Positions 1 to 6,843 of a stretch of 26,170 nt of DNA are shown here, piece by piece (the first letter of the stretch is position 1; each line of letters begins with the position of its first letter). Made by a program: the position numbers and the translations under genes. A model generated the notes under the pieces. It worked only from the letters and a program-made list of their open reading frames with translations, made no database searches and was not told the origin of the DNA. The stretch comes from Faecalibacterium prausnitzii (GTDB lineage: Bacteria > Bacillota > Clostridia > Oscillospirales > Ruminococcaceae), in NCBI GenBank assembly GCA_002313795.1, contig DCCL01000220.1:19680-45849 (forward strand). Reading direction: 5' to 3'.

Positions 1-1
1 T

Positions 2-766
2 ATTGAGATCTCGAACAGCACGGACAAGGTAAATGCCCCGGAACGCACCAAGATGTACCAGACCACCGTTTCTAAATACTCCGACAAGGAGCGGGAGGGC
101 ATGGCTGAAATGCTTGCCGAGGTGGTTATGGGCATGGAACAGAACCCTGACCAAGATTTCCTTGGTTCTCTGTACATGATGTGCGAGTTGGGCAATGACC
201 ACGCGGGGCAATTCTTCACTCCCTACGATGTGTGCCGCTGCATGGCCGAGATCACATTCACCCCGAAGCTGCATCCAGACATGGAGGGCTTCATCTCGGC
301 ATCTGACCCGGCCTGTGGTGCCGGGGCCACGCTGCTTGCCTTTTTGAACGTCTGCAAAAGGCGGAATATCTGCTACCACAACAAAGTCCTTGTCATAGCC
401 CAAGACATTGACTTCATCGTTGGGCTGATGTGCTACATCCAGTGCAGCTTCATGGGCTGCGCTGGATATGTAGTCATCGGTGATACCCTCGTAAATCCGG
501 CAACAGCCTACGACAGCCGCGGATTGCTGCCAGCAGGACCACAAAACCGTATCTGGTATATGCCGTTCTTCTCCACCGATGTGTGGTATATGCGCCGCCA
601 GATAGCGCAGATGAATCTGCTGTTTGAATCGAAAGACGAACCAGCAAAAATCGAAAAATCAGATATTAAGCCCGCAAATTTGCAAAAATCTATCAAAAAT
701 GAGCCTAAAGCCCCGGAAAACGAGCCTCTTAACGAAACCAAAACCGGGCAGCTCACGTTTTTCTAA
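2..766 (+). CDS. N6-DNA-methylase-like protein, 5'-truncated by window edge
   Basis: The reading frame is open to the window edge (254 residues visible) with a Met at 53, so the true start probably lies upstream. It carries the motif-X-like GQFFTP (nt 206-223) and the SAM-binding motif I DPACGAG (nt 305-325), as in type I HsdM-like N6-adenine methylases. A canonical catalytic (N/D)PP(Y/F) motif is not visible; the corresponding region reads NRIWYMPFF. The protein may therefore be a divergent or inactive methylase-fold protein, possibly protecting phage DNA or acting in replication. The last ~50 residues are K/E/N/P-rich and look disordered, and end in GQLTFF, which resembles the bacterial sliding-clamp-binding consensus QLxLF. 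It is followed after 25 nt by the ParB-family gene in the same operon. The fold is well supported, the activity is not. Confidence 0.8.
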   Translation: MEISNSTDKVNAPERTKMYQTTVSKYSDKEREGMAEMLAEVVMGMEQNPDQDFLGSLYMMCELGNDHAGQFFTPYDVCRCMAEITFTPKLHPDMEGFISASDPACGAGATLLAFLNVCKRRNICYHNKVLVIAQDIDFIVGLMCYIQCSFMGCAGYVVIGDTLVNPATAYDSRGLLPAGPQNRIWYMPFFSTDVWYMRRQIAQMNLLFESKDEPAKIEKSDIKPANLQKSIKNEPKAPENEPLNETKTGQLTFF

Positions 767-791
767 CCCGAAATAAGAAAGGAGTATCCCT

Positions 792-2354
792 ATGGCAGAC
801 ATTACTTATATCCCTATCAGGCAGCTTTATCCGCACCCGGACAATCCACGCAAGGAACTGGGCGACCTGACCGAACTTGCCGCCAGCATCAAGGAAAACG
901 GCGTGTACCAGAATCTGACCGTCATTCCCGGCCATTACATGAGCATCCGCGAGTATATCCAGAAATGCGTTGACGAGGGCGGTGATGCTTCCGCAGCTTC
1001 GGCAGCATGGACACCGAAAGCCGTGTGGTCCAGCGAGGACTACACCATCATCATCGGCCACCGCCGTGCGGCGGCAGCGCAGCAGGCTGGCCTGTACGAG
1101 TTGCCCTGCGCCATCGTGGAGATGGACGAGCGGGAGCAGATGCAGACTATGATGATCGAGAATATGCAGCGCAGCGATTTGACGGTCTATGAACAGGCCC
1201 AGGGCTTCCAGATGATGATGGACTTCGGACAGACCGTGGAGCAGATCTCCAACAAGTCCGGCTTTTCCCAGTCCACCGTTCGGCGGCGTATCAAGCTGCT
1301 GGAACTGAACCACGACAGCTTCAAAAAGGCCGAGAGCCGCGGCGCAACGCTGTCAGACTTCGCCCAGCTGGATAAAATCGAGGACTTGGATGCCCGAAAC
1401 CGGGTACTGGAGACCCTCGGCACCCAGAACTTCAACCGCGCCATGCAGGATGCCCTGAATACGCAGAAGTGGAACCATTACCGGAACGGCATTGTTGCTA
1501 AACTGCTGGAGTTTGCAAAGCAAGTAGATGATGCCGACAGGCAGGAGTACGCCTATGTGAAAAGCTGGGGCAGCTGGAAGATGAACAGCAAAGACGAGTT
1601 CACCGCACCCGATGATGCCGGCAAGGTCGAATATGTGTTCGAGGTTAGCAAAAACGACATTACTCTCTACAAGAAGCGGGATGCAGCGGCCGAAGACAAG
1701 GACAATGCCGCGAGAGAAGCGGCGCGGGCTGCTGACGAACTTGCTCACGAACAGTTCTCCAGCACAACCAAATTCATGTACGAACTGCGCCGTGACTTCG
1801 TAAAAGACCTGACCCCGGCAGAGTGCAAAAAGCATTTTTCGGCCATCATGGAATACGCCACGCCGCTGCTGTCAGGGTACGGCAGAGTAAAGGACGATGA
1901 AAATGTGCTGCATCTGCTCGGCGTTGGATTGGATGAACAGATTCAGGACGACACCGAACTGGAAGATGCCCTGAAAATGTTCAACGCCTACGATACCGAG
2001 CCGGAAAAGATTCTGCTGGCAATGGCCTTTGATGCACAGGACAGTGAGCGCACGGGCTATTGGAGCACCATCTGGAGCAGCGAAGAGGGCAAGAGCGTGT
2101 ATAAGTACAACGAAAACATCCCCCTCAATCGCACCTATGAACTTCTGACCGCCCTCGGCTATGAAATGGCCGATGACGAAAAGGCTCTGCAGGATGGCAC
2201 CCACCAGCTTTTTGCGGTATACGGTTCCGGCAGCAGAATCAGCACTCCCTGTGACCAGTGCAAGGCCGCTCACCCTGAATGCGATAAGTGCTGCAAGACC
2301 TGTGATGACCATTGCAATGCGTTCCAGCTGTGCAGAGAGGAGTACGGAGAATGA
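792..2354 (+). CDS. ParB/RepB/Spo0J-family protein with Cys-rich C-terminus
   Basis: A 520-residue protein starting at ATG 792 behind AAAGGAG (779-785). The ParB-like N-terminal domain holds YPHPDNPRK (13-21), the GHRR box (89-92) and the ENMQRSDL box (123-130), followed by a helix-turn-helix around 148-168. About 36 extra residues (48-83) lie between the first strand and the GHRR box. The middle is charged and helical, and the C-terminus has eight cysteines at 487, 490, 497, 500, 501, 504, 508 and 514, a probable metal-binding cluster. ParB proteins bind DNA and CTP, and phage versions are often encoded in replication or accessory regions; whether this one partitions DNA, regulates transcription or cuts DNA cannot be read from sequence. 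The stop overlaps the next start as ATGA. Confidence 0.88.
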   Translation: MADITYIPIRQLYPHPDNPRKELGDLTELAASIKENGVYQNLTVIPGHYMSIREYIQKCVDEGGDASAASAAWTPKAVWSSEDYTIIIGHRRAAAAQQAGLYELPCAIVEMDEREQMQTMMIENMQRSDLTVYEQAQGFQMMMDFGQTVEQISNKSGFSQSTVRRRIKLLELNHDSFKKAESRGATLSDFAQLDKIEDLDARNRVLETLGTQNFNRAMQDALNTQKWNHYRNGIVAKLLEFAKQVDDADRQEYAYVKSWGSWKMNSKDEFTAPDDAGKVEYVFEVSKNDITLYKKRDAAAEDKDNAAREAARAADELAHEQFSSTTKFMYELRRDFVKDLTPAECKKHFSAIMEYATPLLSGYGRVKDDENVLHLLGVGLDEQIQDDTELEDALKMFNAYDTEPEKILLAMAFDAQDSERTGYWSTIWSSEEGKSVYKYNENIPLNRTYELLTALGYEMADDEKALQDGTHQLFAVYGSGSRISTPCDQCKAAHPECDKCCKTCDDHCNAFQLCREEYGE

Positions 2355-2695
2355 CCGACCTTGTGAAATGTGACCGCTGCGGTACGCCGTTCAGCATCCA
2401 GACCGCCGGCATCCGCACCACATGGAGCGGCGATTATATGGTGCAGTATTTCACCTGCCCCAGCTGCCGCCACCGCTATCAGGTGCTGACCACGGACAGC
2501 GACCTCCGCAAGACCGTTGAGCAGCACAAGAAAATTGCCGCCAAAATCCGCATGGGCCAGAGCAAGCATTTCCGGCCGGGAACGCTGAAAAAGTATCAGG
2601 CGGAAATGGAAAAGCTGGAAGCCGAGCAGAAAAAGCGGCGGGATGAACTGCTGGACAAGGGCAACGAGATTCTTGCCCAGCTGGGAGAGGAGTAA
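2351..2695 (+). CDS. Zinc-ribbon protein with coiled-coil tail, function unknown
   Basis: I chose ATG 2351 because it overlaps the ParB stop codon as ATGA, implying translational coupling; the frame is open further upstream but only inside the ParB gene. The 114-residue product has a CDRCG pair near residues 7-10 and a CPSCR pair about 25 residues later, a typical treble-clef or zinc-ribbon spacing. The second half (about 65-114) is rich in K, E, Q and R and is predicted to form a helical coiled coil. Small proteins of this kind are common in early operons of Firmicute phages and may bind nucleic acid or host proteins. I do not recognise a specific family. Confidence 0.75.
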   Translation: MTDLVKCDRCGTPFSIQTAGIRTTWSGDYMVQYFTCPSCRHRYQVLTTDSDLRKTVEQHKKIAAKIRMGQSKHFRPGTLKKYQAEMEKLEAEQKKRRDELLDKGNEILAQLGEE

Positions 2696-2698
2696 AAC

Positions 2699-2827
2699 AT
2701 GGACGACCTGAAAGAATATGCAGACCGCCTCAAATTTGAGATTGTGGCTGCGGATTTCCTGTCCGCCGAAGACCGGGAAATGGTGTTTGACCTCATCGAG
2801 AAAGTGCTTGGTGATGACGATGCCTGA
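2699..2827 (+). CDS. Small acidic protein, 42 residues, hypothetical
   Basis: This ORF begins at ATG 2699, three bases after the preceding stop, with a good GAGAGGAG ribosome binding site at 2684-2692, and ends at TGA 2825-2827. The product is 42 residues and strongly acidic, with the core ADRLKFEIVAADFLSAEDRE, and ends in a run of Asp. It overlaps the start of the next ORF. The ribosome binding site, the tight spacing and the lack of a better ORF here support expression, but no family is recognised. Confidence 0.55.
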   Translation: MDDLKEYADRLKFEIVAADFLSAEDREMVFDLIEKVLGDDDA

Positions 2828-3032
2828 CCAAATCTTCATCGACATTGCGCTGCTGGCCGTTGGTATGGCAATAGGTGCCCTGCTGGGCGAAACCAGTCGG
2901 CAGCAGCATGACCGCCAGCTGTTCCGGGAGTACATCAACTTTATGACCGAATCGGAAAGCAGAAATGAGATGCTTTTCCGGGAAGTGATTCGGTTTCAGA
3001 CCGAGAAAGGAGCCAACCATGAGAAAGAATAA
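2814..3032 (+). CDS. Small membrane protein, 72 residues, hypothetical
   Basis: The likely start is ATG 2814, or ATG 2820 six bases on; both overlap the end of the preceding small gene. Upstream codons in this frame lie inside that gene. Residues 6-24 (core IALLAVGMAIGALLG) form one hydrophobic segment that probably spans the membrane, followed by a charged, Gln/Arg/Glu-rich tail of about 45 residues that is probably cytoplasmic. The Shine-Dalgarno match is weak, so expression probably relies on coupling. The stop lies inside the start of the next gene (3019). The function is unknown; single-pass proteins of this kind in early operons are often host-takeover or exclusion proteins, but nothing here shows that. 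Confidence 0.6.
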   Translation: MTMPDQIFIDIALLAVGMAIGALLGETSRQQHDRQLFREYINFMTESESRNEMLFREVIRFQTEKGANHEKE

Positions 3033-3321
3033 TCGCCCGCCGGAACCCGGCGCACGGGGGCTGCTGCGCCTGACCTGCCCCTGCTGCGGCAAGGAGTTCG
3101 GTACATATCTCCACGTTGCTCAAATGTCCATCGGGTGCCGCTGCGGTGCCACAATCTCGCTTGAGAGTGGGCTTGCCCCCTATGAGTTCTGCTGCCCCTG
3201 CTGTGGGCTTGTCGCCAAGGGTAAGACCAACACCATGGAGCCGGAAATCACCATTCCCTGCAAGTGCGGCAATCCAATTACGCTGCACTGGAACAAGGAC
3301 ACACGGAGGTACACAGAATGA
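3019..3321 (+). CDS. Multi-CxxC zinc-ribbon protein, function unknown
   Basis: A 100-residue protein starting at ATG 3019 behind AAAGGAG. It has four cysteine pairs: CPCCGKEF near residue 20, GCRCG near 40, CCPCCG near 58 and CKCGN near 81. They look like two stacked zinc ribbons (pair 1 with 2, pair 3 with 4). The N-terminus is basic and Pro-rich. This architecture suggests a small structural zinc protein that could contact nucleic acid or RNA polymerase. It overlaps the preceding gene by 14 bases, and its stop overlaps the next start as ATGA. No named family is recognised. Confidence 0.72.
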   Translation: MRKNNRPPEPGARGLLRLTCPCCGKEFGTYLHVAQMSIGCRCGATISLESGLAPYEFCCPCCGLVAKGKTNTMEPEITIPCKCGNPITLHWNKDTRRYTE

Positions 3322-3647
3322 GTTTGGCAATCGCAATCCCGGTTGGCGTGGGTATCGTAGTGCTGGCAGCTATCACGTTTGCCGCTATTGATATATCCGG
3401 GGCAATCAGCCGGAAGGAAGAACTGGACGAGGTAGAGTTTTACTTCACTGCGAAAATTGCGCAGACGAAGCCATCTTCCCACATTCCACCGTATCAGGAT
3501 GTTTCCAAGATGCTCTACAACCGGGAACCGTTCTGTACTGGCTGCTCTGAATACGGCCACTGCATTCAGGCGCGGATGAGGTACATCCACGGCCTCACAC
3601 ATAGCAACTACCCGTGGGTCTGCCTGAAAAAGGAGGATTTGAAATGA
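3318..3647 (+). CDS. Membrane-anchored Cys-containing protein, hypothetical
   Basis: ATG 3318 overlaps the previous TGA as ATGA and gives 109 residues. Residues 2-25 (SLAIAIPVGVGIVVLAAITF onward) are hydrophobic and would form an N-terminal membrane anchor. The remaining soluble part contains CTGCSEYGHC, a C-x2-C-x5-C cluster near residues 73-81, and another Cys near the C-terminus, which could bind a metal. The protein ends with KKEDLK, overlapping the next ribosome binding site and start. It belongs to the same translationally coupled series of small genes; function is unknown. Confidence 0.65.
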   Translation: MSLAIAIPVGVGIVVLAAITFAAIDISGAISRKEELDEVEFYFTAKIAQTKPSSHIPPYQDVSKMLYNREPFCTGCSEYGHCIQARMRYIHGLTHSNYPWVCLKKEDLK

Positions 3648-4042
3648 CGCTGGAAGAAGCCCTGCGCTTTATCGATCCGGTAACCGATATGGATGCCATT
3701 GCCGAAGTCGAGTATTACAACGGCTTCAAGGGCAAGGAAGCCGCAGCACAGAAGCTGCGGGAGGCCAGCCAGATGGTCGTTGATTTCATCCGCCGGGTAT
3801 CGTGGCACGATGCGAATAATCCACCGCCTGTCCATGATGAAAGCTGGGAGAACGCAGGAGAAAAACACTGCTGCATTATGAGCGACATGGTGTGGATCTG
3901 CTGCGAGAGCCAGAACACCATGAAAGGCTGGGTTGAAAACGGCGAGTGGTACATTGAGGATGGCCGCCGTGCGGCAGATACGCCCTATGGCCCTGTGAAG
4001 TGCTGGGCTCCGCTGCCGGAGCCGCCGGAGGTGGCGAAATGA
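3644..4042 (+). CDS. DUF551-like phage protein
   Basis: I chose ATG 3644, which overlaps the previous stop as ATGA and follows AAAGGAGG at 3629-3636, over the upstream ATG at 3614. The 132-residue product has a helical N-terminal half. Its C-terminal half has the look of DUF551 proteins: a Trp/Pro-rich start (VSWHDANNPPPVHDE), a central VWICCESQNTMKGW stretch, and the terminal VKCWAPLPEPPE. DUF551 proteins are widespread in phage and prophage accessory regions and have no established biochemical role. The family assignment rests on the C-terminal W-x-PLPEPP signature. Confidence 0.68.
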   Translation: MTLEEALRFIDPVTDMDAIAEVEYYNGFKGKEAAAQKLREASQMVVDFIRRVSWHDANNPPPVHDESWENAGEKHCCIMSDMVWICCESQNTMKGWVENGEWYIEDGRRAADTPYGPVKCWAPLPEPPEVAK

Positions 4043-4296
4043 GAAAGAAAATCAGAGTTCGGTATACTGCACATGATAAGAACCAGAAAGTCACCGAGCA
4101 GCAAGCTGATTTTTGGGTTTCTGATGAAGTGGCAGCAAGTCTTATGGCAGTGCCTCTTCCCAAAACAAGAGAAGAGTTTCCACCAAACGAAAGCTGCTTC
4201 AACTTAAAAATGGCCCTATATTGGAGTTCCAGACTGATTGACCGCTTTTTTGATATGAATGATTCGGTGCAAAGTATCAGGGAGTTGTCAAAATGA
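4039..4296 (+). CDS. Hypothetical protein, 85 residues
   Basis: ATG 4039 overlaps the preceding TGA as ATGA, so translation is probably coupled; the ORF is open upstream only inside the previous gene. The product starts with a basic strand-rich stretch (MRKKIRVRYTAHDKNQK) and continues as mixed alpha/beta with no cysteine pairs or membrane segment. Base composition is visibly more AT-rich than most neighbours, a trait shared with the start of the recombinase gene that follows in another ATGA overlap. The two may have arrived together. No family is recognised. Confidence 0.6.
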   Translation: MRKKIRVRYTAHDKNQKVTEQQADFWVSDEVAASLMAVPLPKTREEFPPNESCFNLKMALYWSSRLIDRFFDMNDSVQSIRELSK

Positions 4297-5093
4297 ACTA
4301 CGGGTACGCACGTGTCAGCTCAACAGATCAAAATGAAGCACGGCAGCTAATTGCCCTGAAAGAAGCGGGAATCCAAGATAAAAACGTCTATGTAGACAAG
4401 CAGTCTGGCAAGAATTTTGACCGTCCTGCATGGAAGCGAATGAAAAGAAAGCTCAAAAAGGGAGATGTACTCTTCATCAAGAGCCTTGACCGTATGGGGC
4501 GAGACTACATAGATGTGCAGGAACAGTGGCGGCAGCTGAACAAGGTAAAAGGCATTGACATTGTAATCTTGGATATGCCGCTACTGGACACACGGGCGGA
4601 CAAGAACCTTGTTGGCACGCTCATCAGCGACATCGTGCTGCAACTTCTGGCTTTCGTTGCGCAGACAGAACGAGAAAATATCAAGCAGCGGCAACGTGAG
4701 GGTATCGATGCGGCAATGGCTCGTGGCGTAAAATTTGGTCGCCCGCCCAGAGAAATGCCGGAGAAGTTTGAAGAGTCATATCAGGCTTGGATGAATGGCG
4801 AGATTTCCGGGACAGAGGCTGCAAAGGAGTGCGGCTTGCCGTATGGGACATTTTACACATACGCAAGACGCAGAAACCCGGACGGGACAAAAAAGCCAGT
4901 GCGACACCCTGCAAATCATCATCCAAAACCGCGCAAACGCCCAGAGCCGCCGCCACATTTTGATGCAGTATACCAAAGCTGGCTTGATGGTGGAATGTCC
5001 ATGCAGGATGCAGCTCTTCTGCTTGGAATTCCTACCGGGCGATTTAGGGCCTATGCGCACGAGAGAAAGGAGGCTAACCATGACGAACGGTGA
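4293..5093 (+). CDS. Small serine recombinase (resolvase/invertase) with two C-terminal HTH-like units
   Basis: A 266-residue protein with the resolvase N-terminal catalytic domain. It has YARVSSTDQ at the start (Arg7 and probable nucleophile Ser9), SLDRMGRD (Arg67, Arg70) and the long helix with AQTERENIKQRQREGI (about 123-138), then GRPP at the domain border. The C-terminus holds two similar units, about 158-191 and 223-256. Both fit a pattern of Tyr-Gln-x-Trp, x-x-Gly, Ala-Ala, Gly-x-Pro-x-Gly-x-Phe and Tyr-Ala, and a basic Pro-rich linker separates them. Resolvase-like enzymes cut and rejoin DNA at short crossover sites. The position inside the early operon and the lack of a large-serine-integrase C-terminus argue against a role as phage integrase; multimer resolution or inversion is more likely. 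No crossover site was identified. Confidence 0.88.
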   Translation: MNYGYARVSSTDQNEARQLIALKEAGIQDKNVYVDKQSGKNFDRPAWKRMKRKLKKGDVLFIKSLDRMGRDYIDVQEQWRQLNKVKGIDIVILDMPLLDTRADKNLVGTLISDIVLQLLAFVAQTERENIKQRQREGIDAAMARGVKFGRPPREMPEKFEESYQAWMNGEISGTEAAKECGLPYGTFYTYARRRNPDGTKKPVRHPANHHPKPRKRPEPPPHFDAVYQSWLDGGMSMQDAALLLGIPTGRFRAYAHERKEANHDER

Positions 5094-5274
5094 TTTTATC
5101 CGCTCCATGTCAGACGAGGACATTACGGAAAATCTAACGCCGGGCATCTGCGAACTCATTCAGCACCGCGATCCGAAGCGTTGCCAGAGCCGGGAGCATT
5201 GCTTCCACTGCGTCAAGGACTGGCTGAAAGAAAAGAACACGATTCTTGTGAGGGCTGACAAATGGAAAAACTGA
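5080..5274 (+). CDS. Small Cys/His protein, 64 residues, hypothetical
   Basis: ATG 5080 lies behind AAAGGAGG (5067-5074) and overlaps the end of the recombinase gene. The 64-residue product contains Cys-x5-His and Cys-x6-Cys-x2-Cys arrangements within CELIQHRDPKRC and EHCFHC, a possible small zinc-binding fold, followed by an amphipathic helix (VKDWLKEKN). It overlaps the second methylase-like gene by 13 bases. The strong ribosome binding site supports the start; the function is unknown. Confidence 0.62.
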   Translation: MTNGDFIRSMSDEDITENLTPGICELIQHRDPKRCQSREHCFHCVKDWLKEKNTILVRADKWKN

Positions 5275-6038
5275 TTGACTTTTCCGAGCCGATTCTCCGG
5301 CTGGTGCTGCCAATCCTGCTGAAAGACCAGACCACAGGGAAAAACATCATCTGGGCAACAGACCCGCCGCCAGAGGCGGGCTGCGGCCCGATGGACGAGA
5401 TCACGATGGAACAGCTTGATAGAATCCAGCTGGTTCCTCGTGCGCAGAAGCAGCTGACCGAGCAGAAGAAGCGCACCAAGGGCAAGGCCGAGGTTTTCAC
5501 GCCGCTGTGGGTGGTCAAGAAGATGGCCGACCACGCCGAGCAGGAATTGAACAAGGGCGACCTGAAACAGTATGTGCATGAGCGGTGTTTGGAAATCACC
5601 TGCGGCGAGGGCCCGTTCCTCACCAGCAGATACGACCCTGCCACAGGAGAGCCTGTTGCGATTCCAGACCGTGTGGGCGTTCTGGACAGGAAGCTGAAAG
5701 CCATCCGGGAGAATGAAAAAGACCCCATCGTGCAAAAAGCGTTTATGGCCTGTGCGTATCAGTCCGTCTATGGCTATGAGTATCAGGGCGATAATCTTCT
5801 TCTGGCGCGGGTAAACCTGTTCCAGACGTTCGTTGAGAACTGGGCGGAGATGATGAAAGACCCTGTTGCTGCAAGCTGGGCTATCATAATCGCAACGAGG
5901 ATCTCGTGGAACATCTGGCAGATGGATGGATTAAAAGATACTGTCCCCGGCGCCGACACCCTCTGCCTGATTTACGACTGGGAGGAAAACGAAGAAGTGA
6001 CATTCCGAAAGATAAGGGAGGAAAGCGATAATGTCTGA
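5262..6038 (+). CDS. Methylase-like protein (restriction subunit M type)
   Basis: A 258-residue protein with the FTPLWVVKKM stretch (motif X-like, near residue 79), LEITCGEGPF (motif I-like SAM-binding loop, near 110) and YGYEYQGDNLLLARVNLF (the region that follows motif III in N6-methylases). As in the protein at the window start, a canonical catalytic NPPY is not visible. It resembles the short 'restriction endonuclease subunit M' proteins annotated in phages and conjugative elements. It might modify phage DNA, or it may keep only the fold. The start overlaps the end of the previous small gene, and the C-terminus overlaps the next start by 8 bases. Confidence 0.75.
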   Translation: MEKLIDFSEPILRLVLPILLKDQTTGKNIIWATDPPPEAGCGPMDEITMEQLDRIQLVPRAQKQLTEQKKRTKGKAEVFTPLWVVKKMADHAEQELNKGDLKQYVHERCLEITCGEGPFLTSRYDPATGEPVAIPDRVGVLDRKLKAIRENEKDPIVQKAFMACAYQSVYGYEYQGDNLLLARVNLFQTFVENWAEMMKDPVAASWAIIIATRISWNIWQMDGLKDTVPGADTLCLIYDWEENEEVTFRKIREESDNV

Positions 6039-6450
6039 CAAAGAAATTTCTGAACTGAACCTGAAAAGTGCCGAACACTACGGCCCGCAACTTCAGATGA
6101 ACCACTTCACCGAAGAATTGGCAGAACTCATTCAGGCGGCCGCCGAGGGCGACCCGCAGCACATCACTGAAGAAATCGCAGACGTTGAAGTTATGATCGA
6201 GCAGATGGAGTATTTGCTCTCCCTCGATACAGTCTACATTGAGAGATGGGCAACGCACGTCTTGCTTGCGAACGATATTCAATCCTGCATCTGGCATCTG
6301 GCCGCCCCATCAAGAGTATCAACAAATTGCGCCGCGTCAATCTGGCAACCGCCGCCGACCCGAATATGCCGAGAGAAGAAGTTCAGATCAAACGCCAAAC
6401 CGCAAACCACGACCTTGAAACTGACATCGGAAAGCTTGTTGCCTATCTGA
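6031..6450 (+). CDS. MazG-like nucleotide pyrophosphohydrolase, frame-disrupted N-terminal part
   Basis: ATG 6031 follows AGGGAGG. Residues 1-66 fit the MazG-like/phosphoribosyl-ATP-type helical fold. HYGPQLQMNHFTEELAELIQ carries the E-E-x-x-E metal-binding helix, and EEIADVEVMIEQ carries the second acidic E-x-x-D helix. MazG-type enzymes hydrolyse (d)NTPs to monophosphate and pyrophosphate. After about residue 70 the sequence stops looking like the family, turning into a Ser/Thr/Arg/Pro-rich tail. The expected family-like continuation appears in another frame (see the ORF from 6246). I therefore read residues after about 70 as out-of-frame sequence caused by a frameshift near 6238-6300, although true overlapping genes cannot be excluded. 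Confidence 0.65.
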   Translation: MSDKEISELNLKSAEHYGPQLQMNHFTEELAELIQAAAEGDPQHITEEIADVEVMIEQMEYLLSLDTVYIERWATHVLLANDIQSCIWHLAAPSRVSTNCAASIWQPPPTRICREKKFRSNAKPQTTTLKLTSESLLPI

Positions 6451-6566
6451 ACTGGTTGGCCGGATGTTATAGCATCCAGCCCAACGAAATTCAGAGTGTC
6501 AAGTCCTACAAGGTGCAGCGCACCCGTGACCGCATTGCGCAGGAGGTTGCCAATGGTAAAGCCTGA
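6246..6566 (+). CDS. MazG-like C-terminal part in a different frame
   Basis: This ORF (first in-frame Met 6246, frame closed by TGA at 6240-6242) overlaps the previous ORF by 205 bases. Its C-terminal half aligns by eye with the end of MazG-like domains: a helix corresponding to the E-x-x-D helix (LETDIGKLVAYLNWLAG), then NEIQSVKSYKVQRTRDRI, the usual terminal K-x-x-R-x-x-R-I helix. It reads as the rest of the gene starting at 6031. The distance from ATG 6031 to this stop is 536 bases, two more than a multiple of three, so a single indel would join them. A second, degenerate MazG domain is the alternative. The next gene's AGGAGG lies inside its 3' end. Confidence 0.55.
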   Translation: MGNARLACERYSILHLASGRPIKSINKLRRVNLATAADPNMPREEVQIKRQTANHDLETDIGKLVAYLNWLAGCYSIQPNEIQSVKSYKVQRTRDRIAQEVANGKA

Positions 6567-6843
6567 ACCGTGGGAAAACCCGATGCTGGACGCAATGTGG
6601 AGCTTTATGCAGATGGGTGGGCTGAAAGCCAATTACCCGGTGCTCAAAGAGGCCTGCATGGAACTGCGCCAGATGCTGATGCAGAAAACCGCCGGGCAGC
6701 GCAAGGACAGGCCGAAAGACCTGTCGTGGGAAAATCTTGAGCGGGTCAAGGTGACCATTATCTGTGAGGCCATGGCTCTGGTGCTGTCCGGGGAATATGA
6801 AGGAGGTAAGCAAACAGATGGAAATGTACATGGCAATCTATAA
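6553..6843 (+). CDS. Hypothetical protein, 96 residues
   Basis: ATG 6553 has AGGAGG at 6541-6546 with normal spacing and overlaps the MazG-like ORF by 14 bases; the longer ORF upstream lies inside that gene. The product is mostly helical with a conspicuous Met content (MWSFMQMGG, LRQMLMQK) and a middle stretch of K, R, P and D. There is no Cys pair, signal or membrane segment. The following ribosome binding site (AGGAGG at 6801-6806) lies inside its 3' end. No family is recognised. Confidence 0.65.
   Translation: MVKPEPWENPMLDAMWSFMQMGGLKANYPVLKEACMELRQMLMQKTAGQRKDRPKDLSWENLERVKVTIICEAMALVLSGEYEGGKQTDGNVHGNL

Noticed and set aside
4293..5093. Serine recombinase as the phage integrase
   Set aside because: It has the small resolvase layout without the long C-terminal zinc and coiled-coil domains of large serine integrases. 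It is buried in an early operon with no attachment-site-like sequence seen beside it.
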